Origin: Dyella psychrodurans
GTDB taxonomy: Bacteria > Pseudomonadota > Gammaproteobacteria > Xanthomonadales > Rhodanobacteraceae
Length of the DNA: 64,000 bases
Assembly (NCBI RefSeq): GCF_003363265.1
Contig: NZ_QRBF01000004.1
Coordinates: 332,334 to 396,333 of the forward strand
Direction of reading: 5' to 3'
Below, in pieces: positions 55,401 to 64,000 of this stretch. A program made the translations under genes and the position numbers. Each line of letters opens with the position of its first letter. Position 1 is the stretch's first letter. The notes under the pieces are model-generated. The model was given only the letters and a program-made list of their open reading frames with translations. It was not told the origin of the DNA and made no database searches.

Positions 55401-56089
55401 AATGAAATCACCATGAGTCCCAGCACCAGGCCGATCAGCCCGCTGGCCATATTCACGTACAGCGTTTCAGTCAGCAGGCGCTCCACGCTCCGGGTGCGAT
55501 CGACCAGCAGTTGACGTTCCGTGTCCGTCATCTCATCGAGGATGGCCGAGTAGTCTTCGGTCCGCACCGTGCGGTGGGCGAGATAGTCGGCCTGGATGCG
55601 CGCGACGTCTTGCGCGGCCGCCTGCGCATCGGTGTTCTTCAGCGCGGCCTGAGTCGCGGTCACCATCTTTTGCAGTTCGCGATTCCATTGCGAAACCAAC
55701 GCTTCGATGTGATCGATGCGAAGCTGTTGTACTGAGTTGTCGCTGGTCAGCTCGCGCAACTCGGCCAGCTGCACATGGAACGTCCTGTCGCTGTCGGCCA
55801 TGGTGGTCAGCTGAGTGGGATTGTGCGAGATCAGGAATCCGCGCAATGCCAGCTGGCCCGTCAAGGCGGAGCGCTGCAGTACCTGGATCTGAAGCAGCAC
55901 CTGATAGGTGTGATCCGCCCAGCGGCGCGTTTCGGTTTGCCTGTTCTGCGAGACGACGTTCGCCAGGCTATTGAGCAGGAACAGGCCGAGCAGGAGACCG
56001 ATCGCAAGGATGATCTTGTAGCGGATGGGCAGGTTGGCCAGCCATGAATATTTCTTCCGGGGAACCGACGTCACCATGGTGCTGGCCAT
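52445..56089 (-). CDS. membrane hybrid histidine kinase with three receiver domains
   Basis: 1214 residues. Order: membrane span (~25-45), CHASE3-like periplasmic domain (~50-210, with ALRGFLISHN), second span (~212-232), HAMP (~235-290), GAF (~305-445), coiled coil (~450-545), HisKA with H in MSHELRTPLNSLL (~561), HATPase (LEQIVNNLLANAFKF, DSGIGIPAEK, GGTGLGLSISRR), then three receivers with aspartates in LLDVMLPGMDG (~886), LDLGLPGMSG (~1005) and MDIMMPGMDG (~1150). It senses an envelope signal and feeds the downstream CheR/CheB and REC-GGDEF proteins. All key residues appear intact. Confidence 0.93.
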   Translation of the reverse strand: MASTMVTSVPRKKYSWLANLPIRYKIILAIGLLLGLFLLNSLANVVSQNRQTETRRWADHTYQVLLQIQVLQRSALTGQLALRGFLISHNPTQLTTMADSDRTFHVQLAELRELTSDNSVQQLRIDHIEALVSQWNRELQKMVTATQAALKNTDAQAAAQDVARIQADYLAHRTVRTEDYSAILDEMTDTERQLLVDRTRSVERLLTETLYVNMASGLIGLVLGLMVISLTSRMVTRPIRRLSELMTRLAAHDRDIEIRGSGRRDEVGEIARALEVFKQMVIDSEEQTQLKSNATSISSNLQEATNHRDFAECFTTRLAPLLHAGVALLYGYDSSRQRLDLLGSYGLRMYGGASTYVPGEGLVGQCALSHHAISLDDVPDNYLRIESGSGEALPRHITILPLLLRDQLVGVLEFAGFAPPTTLQRQLLDELLPMAALTLENLNRAVNTQDLLEQTREQADELRLSSVTMRQQQEALRAANDTLQTKTIELEEQSQRLLASEEELRVQADELQSSNEELRLKTDTLRIQKQQLEGLQKDTQQKAEELARASQYKSEFLANMSHELRTPLNSLLILSRSLADNREGNLDAEQVESARIIHDAGSSLLRLINDILDLSKIEAGKMELSLIDHPLQNLVRSLRRTFDHVAREKKLQYEVTLDEGLPDHIHTDPNRLEQIVNNLLANAFKFTPKGSVRVNIGRPANDLPIPDALNGQMLLAISVKDSGIGIPAEKLDRIFNAFEQADSSTSRQFGGTGLGLSISRRMAALLGGDIVLRSEVGQGSEFVLIVPERSATPETSAAATTAHQPAPKPVTRALLPAEGLSDDRERIAPGDSVILIVEDDPAFARILADIVRQKGHRMLHAVNGETGLELARRHHPVGVLLDVMLPGMDGWTVIERLKTDPATRHIPVHFLSATDEAGRGRELGAVGFLTKPVTREAINEAFERLLHFAKGRIRRLLVVDDDANARSAVRMLLNQDDVSIDEAGSGEEAMQKISQTGYDCIVLDLGLPGMSGMELLEKLADSGSIPPVVVYSGRELSREENLRIRQYTDSIVIKGARSPERLLDEVSLFLHSIRRTKGTHEAATPASQDGLEGHHVLLVDDDMRNLFALSKVLRGWGLQVSMAQDGQKALHVLAENEQIELVLMDIMMPGMDGYEATRAIRAQPSLSRLPIIALTAKAMRGDREQCLEAGANDYLSKPIDLDKLASMMHVWLRR

Positions 56090-56265
56090 GCGATATCTCG
56101 CTGATGTGGCGATGGAGCCCCCGTTGTCGACCGGAAAATTCCGGGCGACGGTCGCGGCGGCCGGGAGGCCAGATTAGCGAGATGGCGGCAAGTGCGGTAG
56201 CTGCCGCTGAGGTGTCAGTGACGGGTGTGTGAAGGGCTGCCGGTGATGGCCCCGGCGCTGCCGTT

Positions 56266-57867
<1,602 letters not shown>

Positions 57868-57930
57868 AGAAGGGCGTCGAAGTAGGCGCGAACCCTTTAT
57901 TTTAGCGTGGATTCGGGCGGGCCGTACTGT

Positions 57931-58039
57931 TGCTCGTCATTCCGGCGCAGGCCGGAATCCAGTAACCGTACTCTGGATACATGCGGCACCCACGAAGTTG
58001 ATCGCCACTGGATTCCGGCCTACGCCGGAATGACGAGCA
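57931..58039. repeat. inverted pair of REP-like elements
   Basis: Two copies of an approximately 33-base element (57931-57963 and 58007-58039) face each other. Each holds an imperfect palindrome (TTCCGGCGCAGGCCGGAA and its partner), with TGCTCGTCA and CCAGT flanks. Together they are near-perfect inverse complements (one mismatch seen). This is a BIME-like unit as in many Xanthomonadales, placed between prfC and the fusA terminator. I see no other copy in the window. Confidence 0.85.
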
Positions 58040-58061
58040 AAGGTGATCGCTTGCACAAGAC

Positions 58062-58091
58062 AAAAAAGCCCGGGCTCGCGCCCGGGCTTTT
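58062..58091 (-). terminator. intrinsic terminator of fusA
   Basis: On the minus strand GCCCGGGC, loop GCGA, GCCCGGGC, then six T. It lies 24 bases after the fusA stop. Confidence 0.92.
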
Positions 58092-58114
58092 CGTCTGAAG
58101 CATGAAACGAAGGA

Positions 58115-60280
58115 TTACTTCGCTTCCTTCTCCATCAACTTGGCAACCATGCTCGCCGGCACTTCTTCGTAATGATCGAAAATCATCGTGAAGGTGCCGC
58201 GGCCGCTGGTGGCCGAACGCAGGAAGTTGATGTAGCCGAACATTTCCGCCAGCGGCACGAAGCCCTGCACGAAGGCGTTGGTGCCCTTCTGGCCCTGTTC
58301 GCTGACCGAGCCGCGACGACGGTTGATGTCGCCGATCACGTCGCCGAGGTAGTCGGCTTCGGTCACCACTTCGAGCTTCATCACCGGCTCGAGCAGCTTG
58401 GGCTTGGACATGCGCTGCGCTTCGCGGAAGCAGGCGCGGCCGGCGATTTCGAAGGCGAGTGCCGAGGAGTCCACGTCGTGGAACTTGCCGTCGATGAGGC
58501 GTGCCTTGAAGTCGAGCACTTCGTAGCCGGCGACCTGGCCCTGGCGCGATTCCACCGTGACGGCGTGTTCAACGGCCGGGATATATTCGCGCGGCACGCG
58601 GCCGCCGACGATTTCGTCGGAGAACACCACGCCGCTACCCGGTTCGCCCGGCTCGAAGATCATCTTCACTTCAGCGAACTGACCCGAACCGCCGGACTGC
58701 TTCTTGTGCGTGTAGGTGTGCTCGACGCTCTGGCCGAAGGCTTCGCGGAAGCTGACCTTGGGCTTGCCCATGTTCGCGTCCACGCCCAGCTCGGTGCGCA
58801 TACGGTCGATGGTGATTTCCAGATGCAACTCGCCCATGCCCTTGAGCACGGTCTGTCCAGTTTCCTTGTCCACTTCCATGCGCAGCGACGGATCGGCCTT
58901 CACCATCTTGTAGAGCGCGGTGGAGAGCTTGTCGACGTCGTTGCGGCTCTTCGGCTCCACGGCGACGCTGATCACCGGGTCGGGGAAGCGCATGCGCTCC
59001 AGCAGCACCGGGCTCGACGGATCGCAGAGCGAGTCGCCGGTCTCGGTTTCCTTCATCGAGACGAAGGCGCAGATGTCGCCGGCGCGCACTTCTTCGATGT
59101 CCTTGGTGGCATTGGCCTGCACTTCCACGATGCGGCCGATGCGTTCCTTCTTGCCACGCGTGACGTTCTGCAGGGTGTCGCCCTTCTTGATCACGCCGGA
59201 GTAGATGCGGCAGAAGGTGAGGGTGCCGAACTGGTCGTTGATGACCTTGAACGCCAGCGCGCGCGCCGGAGCGTCATCCACCACGCCCTGTTCGCCGATC
59301 GCGTTGCCGTCCTCGTCCACCAGCGCAATGCCGCCGTTCTCGCCCGGGTACGGCATGTAGTCGACCACGCCGTCGAGCAGTTGCTGCACGCCCTTGTTGC
59401 GGTAGGAGGAGCCGCAGAACACCGGCACCAGCTTGCCCTGCACGCAACCCGTGCGGATGCACTTCTTCAGGAGTTCAAGGCTGAAGTCGCTGCTCTTGAG
59501 GAAGGTTTCGACGTCGCCGGCATGCAGCAGCTTGTCGAAGGCCTCGTCGTCCATTTCCAGCGCTTTCTCGATGGTTTCCTCGCGCAGTGCTGCGAGGTTG
59601 GACACCCATTCCTTGTCGGCGGCGGTGGTGAAGGCCTGCACTTTGGGATGGTTCGCGACCTGGTCAAGCGGGATGACTTCCCACTTGCTGTCCTTGTCGT
59701 GGCCTTCCCAGATGTAACCCTGGCCGGTGATCAGGTCAGCCATGCCGATGAAGTCGTCGTGGCTGCCCAGCGGGATCTGGCAGAGCACGGCGTTGGCGCC
59801 GAGACGGTTCTTGATGCCTTCCACGGCGTGTTTGAAGCTCGCGCCGATGCGGTCCATCTTGTTGATGTAGCACATGCGCGGCACGTTGTACTGGTCGGCC
59901 AGGCGCCAGTTGGTTTCCGTCTGCGGTTCCACGCCGGCCACGCCATCGAACACCACCACGGCACCGTCGAGCACGCGCAGCGAACGGTTCACCTCGATGG
60001 TGAAGTCCACGTGGCCTGGGGTGTCGATCACGTTGATCTGGTGGCCCTTCCACTCGGTGGACACAGCGGCGGACTGAATGGTGATGCCGCGCTTGCGTTC
60101 CTGCTCGAGGTAGTCGGTGGTGGTGGAGCCCTTGCCGTCCTTCGTGTCGTGCACGTCGACGATCTGGTGCTTCTTACCGGTGTAATAAAGCACGCGCTCG
60201 GTCGTGGTGGTCTTACCGGCATCGATGTGGGCGATGATGCCGATGTTGCGGTAAAGGCTTAGGGGTTTTTGGCGAGCCAC
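58115..60280 (-). CDS. fusA: elongation factor G, stand-alone copy
   Basis: 721 residues from the GTG at 60278-60280 (VARQKPLSLYRNIGI). GTPase motifs AHIDAGKTTTTERVLYY, DTPGHVDFTIEVNRSL and YINKMDRIGAS, and the domain IV/V segments SGGSGQFAEV and RRRGSVSEQG, are typical. It catalyses translocation. In this group EF-G is normally in the str operon with rpsL, rpsG and tuf; none is here, so this may be a second paralogue (fusA2). The spacing to AGGA-like sequence is modest. Ends at a strong terminator. Confidence 0.9.
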   Translation of the reverse strand: MARQKPLSLYRNIGIIAHIDAGKTTTTERVLYYTGKKHQIVDVHDTKDGKGSTTTDYLEQERKRGITIQSAAVSTEWKGHQINVIDTPGHVDFTIEVNRSLRVLDGAVVVFDGVAGVEPQTETNWRLADQYNVPRMCYINKMDRIGASFKHAVEGIKNRLGANAVLCQIPLGSHDDFIGMADLITGQGYIWEGHDKDSKWEVIPLDQVANHPKVQAFTTAADKEWVSNLAALREETIEKALEMDDEAFDKLLHAGDVETFLKSSDFSLELLKKCIRTGCVQGKLVPVFCGSSYRNKGVQQLLDGVVDYMPYPGENGGIALVDEDGNAIGEQGVVDDAPARALAFKVINDQFGTLTFCRIYSGVIKKGDTLQNVTRGKKERIGRIVEVQANATKDIEEVRAGDICAFVSMKETETGDSLCDPSSPVLLERMRFPDPVISVAVEPKSRNDVDKLSTALYKMVKADPSLRMEVDKETGQTVLKGMGELHLEITIDRMRTELGVDANMGKPKVSFREAFGQSVEHTYTHKKQSGGSGQFAEVKMIFEPGEPGSGVVFSDEIVGGRVPREYIPAVEHAVTVESRQGQVAGYEVLDFKARLIDGKFHDVDSSALAFEIAGRACFREAQRMSKPKLLEPVMKLEVVTEADYLGDVIGDINRRRGSVSEQGQKGTNAFVQGFVPLAEMFGYINFLRSATSGRGTFTMIFDHYEEVPASMVAKLMEKEAK

Positions 60281-60353
60281 AGTCTTGGTTCCGTAAGTAA
60301 AAGTCGTTGGGCGAACAGGGCGGACACTCCATCGCTGTCCGCAGCGTACGTTT

Positions 60354-61064
60354 TCAATGTGTATCCAGCGTTTCCGAGTGCTGGCGGGCGCCCTCGGGGG
60401 CGGCATCGGTCAGCAGATCCTCGTAGAAAGCGCCGAACGGTTCGGTCGGGTGTGCGATCTGGATCTCCAGGACCCACAGGCCGCTGGAGGGGCGGTTTTC
60501 GAAGTCGCCCAGATCGCCGCCCTTGTGGACCGAGTGCGGAAAATCGCTGACGCGATGGCCCTTGATGGCGTGGTTGAAACGCCAACCCATCGCCTCGGCG
60601 CGCTCATTGGCGTAATTATACAGGTTGTGGCCGCTTAAGCCTTCCCTGCGCCATACGGCGGCGACATCCGTGAACAAATCGCGGGCCGCCTGGGCGCAGG
60701 TCTGCCGTTCAGGGGCGTGGCCGACCGTGAAGGTGTCGCCCACGTCGCCCTCGTGGCCGTCGAACACCAGGCCGAGATCAATGAAATAAATGTCGTTTTC
60801 GCCGAGACGGACGTCGGGAATCGAGGGCTGCCGGTAGGTCTTGATGGTGTTGGGGCCGATGCGGATGATCGGCGGGTGCCACAGCCGCTCCATGCCAAGT
60901 TCCTGGAACACGCCGGCGGCCACGGTTTTGGCTTCTTCTTCGCCGATGCCTGCGTGCATGCGATCGCGGATCGCGTGCAGTGCCGTCCAGCTCAGGGAGC
61001 GGGCACGCAGCATCGACGCGGGATCGAACCGGTTTCCCACTGCTTCGCGATGATGAAGTGTCAT
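60354..61064 (-). CDS. short M24 (Xaa-Pro peptidase-like) family protein
   Basis: 236 residues, about half the size of PepP or PepQ: only the pita-bread catalytic domain. Metal-ligand candidates are D in FIDLGLVFDG, D in GDVGDTFTVG, H in HAIKGHRVSDFPH or SVHKGGD, E in VLEIQIAH and E in FYEDLLT. All five positions seem filled but sit in unusual contexts. It could be a peptidase or a creatinase-like binding protein. It lies 73 bases upstream of fusA on the same strand. Confidence 0.7.
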   Translation of the reverse strand: MTLHHREAVGNRFDPASMLRARSLSWTALHAIRDRMHAGIGEEEAKTVAAGVFQELGMERLWHPPIIRIGPNTIKTYRQPSIPDVRLGENDIYFIDLGLVFDGHEGDVGDTFTVGHAPERQTCAQAARDLFTDVAAVWRREGLSGHNLYNYANERAEAMGWRFNHAIKGHRVSDFPHSVHKGGDLGDFENRPSSGLWVLEIQIAHPTEPFGAFYEDLLTDAAPEGARQHSETLDTH

Positions 61065-61095
61065 GACGGCAAAACCCTGGGCCGGGCAGGCTGCT

Positions 61096-61455
61096 TCAGC
61101 TCAACAAGACGCACGCAAGACCCACGGCGGCAGGTGCCGCCTGAATCCACAGGACTTTCCGCGTCGCGGTCAGTCCGCCATACACGCCGGCGACGAGCAC
61201 GCATGCGAGGAAGAAGATCTTCACATGCATCCCTTCGCCGCCGCCGAGGATCAATCCCCAGATCAGGCCGGCCGACAGGAACCCGTTGTAGAGCCCTTGA
61301 TTCGCCGCCAGCACTTTCGACTGCGTGGCGAATTCCGGCGTGAGGCCGAAGGCGCGTCGTCCGGTGGGTTTGTCCCACAAAAACATTTCCAATATCAGGA
61401 ACCACACGTGCATCAGGGCGATGATCGCGATCACGATATTGGCGACAGTCGACAT
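61096..61455 (-). CDS. DUF1304-family small membrane protein
   Basis: 119 residues with four membrane spans. VANIVIAIIALMHVWFLILEMFLW followed by GLTPEFATQSKVLAANQGLYNG (an arginine-glutamine-rich cytosolic loop and conserved NQGLYN) is the DUF1304 signature. Function unknown. It lies between the PfkB and M24 genes on the same strand. Confidence 0.85.
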   Translation of the reverse strand: MSTVANIVIAIIALMHVWFLILEMFLWDKPTGRRAFGLTPEFATQSKVLAANQGLYNGFLSAGLIWGLILGGGEGMHVKIFFLACVLVAGVYGGLTATRKVLWIQAAPAAVGLACVLLS

Positions 61456-61481
61456 GCTGTTCTCCCTGATGCGCGCGCCGG

Positions 61482-62420
61482 TTACGGCAGTGGGTAACCG
61501 AACTGTTCCTGGAATTGTTTGGCGAATTCCGCGTAGGTGAAGTGCTGGTTCTGTGTGCCCGGGTGCTCCACTTTCAGCGCACCCATCAGCGAGGCCATGC
61601 GGCCGATCGTGGGCCAGTCCCAGCCCTTCATGATGCCGAAGATCAAGCCGGCGCGATAAGCATCGCCGCAGCCGGTAGGGTCCACCACCTGACGCTCGCG
61701 CGCAGCCGGAATTTCATGCGTGGTGCCGTTTTCTTCGCGAATCAGCGAGCCGCGCGGGCCGAGCGTCACGATGTACGCCTTGACGCGCGAGGCGATCTCC
61801 GCGGCGCTCCAGCCGGTGCGTTGCTGCAGCAGCTGTGATTCGTAATCGTTGACGATGACGTAGGTGGCTTTTTCGATCATCGCGCGGAATTCGTCGCCGT
61901 TGAACAACGGCATCGCCTGGCCCGGATCGAAAATGAAAGGCACGCCGCGCGCTGCGAATTCATCGACGTGCTGCAGCATCGCGTCGCGACCGTCCGGCGC
62001 CACGATGCCGAAGCTGATGTCGGGAATGTTGCGCACGTGATTTTCGTGCGCGCTCGACATCGCGCCAGGGTGGAAGGCAGTGATCTGGTTGTTGTCCAGA
62101 TCGGTGGTGATGAAGCATTGCGGCGTGAACTGCTCTTCGAACACGCGGATGCCATCCACGCGGATGTCGTACTTTTGCAGATGTTCGCGATAGGGTGCGA
62201 AATCCTGGCCCACCGCGGCCACCGGCAGCGGATCGCCGCCGAGCAGCTTCAGGTTGTATGCGATGTTGCCGGCACAACCGCCGAATTCGCGGCGCATCCG
62301 CGGTACCAGGAACGACACGTTCAGGATATGCACCTGATCGGGGATGATGTGATTCTTGAACTGGTCCTGGAACACCATGATGGTGTCGTAGGCGAACGAT
62401 CCGCAGATGACGGCAGACAT
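61482..62420 (-). CDS. PfkB-family carbohydrate/adenosine kinase
   Basis: 312 residues from the ATG at 62418-62420 (MSAVICGSFAYDTIM); the open frame further left is not convincing. EFGGCAGNIAYNLKLLGG is PfkB signature 1, and VVDPTGCGDAYRAGLIFG is signature 2 with the catalytic aspartate. The overall pattern, including the Phe- and Gln-rich lid, resembles adenosine-kinase-like or ribokinase-like members. Sugar or nucleoside substrate unknown. The 391-base gap to mreB on its left side holds only the mreB promoter. Confidence 0.85.
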   Translation of the reverse strand: MSAVICGSFAYDTIMVFQDQFKNHIIPDQVHILNVSFLVPRMRREFGGCAGNIAYNLKLLGGDPLPVAAVGQDFAPYREHLQKYDIRVDGIRVFEEQFTPQCFITTDLDNNQITAFHPGAMSSAHENHVRNIPDISFGIVAPDGRDAMLQHVDEFAARGVPFIFDPGQAMPLFNGDEFRAMIEKATYVIVNDYESQLLQQRTGWSAAEIASRVKAYIVTLGPRGSLIREENGTTHEIPAARERQVVDPTGCGDAYRAGLIFGIMKGWDWPTIGRMASLMGALKVEHPGTQNQHFTYAEFAKQFQEQFGYPLP

Positions 62421-63858
<1,438 letters not shown>

Positions 63859-63898
63859 CTAAGAGTCGGGTTGATGTCTCCCCGTGGTCCGCGCCGGA

Positions 63899-63983
63899 TT
63901 TGTATGCGCGCCAGCCAAGGAGGAGTGAGGGCGCGTATGTCGATACGTAACCGAACGAGGACGCCGGATGGCGCGCATACAAA
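63899..63983 (+). repeat. long inverted repeat around the mreC translation start
   Basis: A perfect 14-base pair of arms, TTTGTATGCGCGCC (63899-63912) and its complement GGCGCGCATACAAA (63970-63983), with a 57-base loop that holds the ribosome site and the ATG. Inside it a smaller hairpin CGTAT-GTCG-ATACG (63934-63947) contains the ATG itself. Confidence 0.8.
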
Positions 63984-64000
63984 CCCGGCCCTTCGGGTTG
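63937..64000 (+). CDS. mreC: MreC start, cut by the window edge
   Basis: Only 21 codons are visible (MSIRNRTRTPDGAHTNPALRV), too few for a firm family match. The gene is named by position after mreB, the AAGGAGGAG and GAGGG upstream and the basic N terminus expected of MreC, an inner-membrane cell-shape protein with one span. It extends past position 64000. Confidence 0.6.
   Translation, partial: MSIRNRTRTPDGAHTNPALRV

Noticed and set aside
58172..60262. A 696-codon open frame on the plus strand opposite fusA
   Set aside because: It follows the codon periodicity of the GC-rich fusA gene in antisense, is rich in His/Asp/Val repeats and matches no domain.

Overview
The window looks like a chromosomal piece of a gammaproteobacterium of the order Xanthomonadales, most likely Rhodanobacteraceae (Dyella, Luteibacter or Rhodanobacter type). 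The reasons are the fused cysNC gene, the placement of a glycan cluster next to etfA/etfB (in Xanthomonas the variable LPS locus is bounded by etfA), the protein families present, and the GC-rich coding bias. No tRNA, rRNA, CRISPR array, transposase or phage gene was seen.

Layout. (1) 1-12.5 kb is a surface-glycan block. A minus-strand operon runs from a HAD-UbiA fusion through DprE1-like and DprE2-like oxidoreductases, an epimerase, an FAD oxidoreductase and a broken gtrA to a GT-C type glycosyltransferase. It closely resembles the mycobacterial pathway for lipid-linked D-arabinofuranose. Divergent from it lie cysD-cysNC (sulfate activation to PAPS) and a sugar aminotransferase. (2) 12.5-21.3 kb holds etfBA and ETF-ubiquinone oxidoreductase, separated by two large multidomain glycan proteins and a PhyH-type dioxygenase. 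(3) 21.4-25.8 kb holds an amidase, a small methyltransferase, an AlkB-like protein and gcvT/gcvH. (4) 26.4-28.4 kb holds a striking protein with a MetJ repressor domain joined to a histone-H1-like basic tail, then a TonB-like protein. (5) 28.5-36.2 kb has a serine hydrolase, a GMC oxidoreductase, an MFS transporter, a CBS protein, a polyprenyl-phosphate-sugar-type GT2, mtgA and hslO. (6) 36.2-44.2 kb has a GAF-GAF-GGDEF-EAL protein, a secreted barrel-like protein, an ECF sigma/anti-sigma/DUF4097 operon and pckG. (7) 44.4-49.9 kb has a tetR gene divergent from a hydrolase-fadE pair, a DUF4442 protein and a CPBP protease. (8) 50-56.1 kb is a sensory operon: hybrid kinase, CheR, CheB, response-regulator diguanylate cyclase. 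(9) 56.3-64 kb has prfC, a stand-alone fusA, an M24-type protein, a DUF1304 protein, a PfkB kinase, mreB and the start of mreC.

How it works together. The left block probably builds and transfers an arabinose-like sugar on a polyprenyl carrier for a surface glycan, with further glycan proteins on the other side of etfBA. The ETF genes, tetR-regulated fadE and ETF-QO form one electron route from fatty-acid oxidation to the quinone pool. Two c-di-GMP proteins and the CheR/CheB/hybrid-kinase operon provide signalling. The items most worth following are the MetJ-H1 fusion with its motif-rich upstream region, the decayed gtrA inside an otherwise intact arabinose-type module, and paired candidate operators at the tetR/hydrolase starts.
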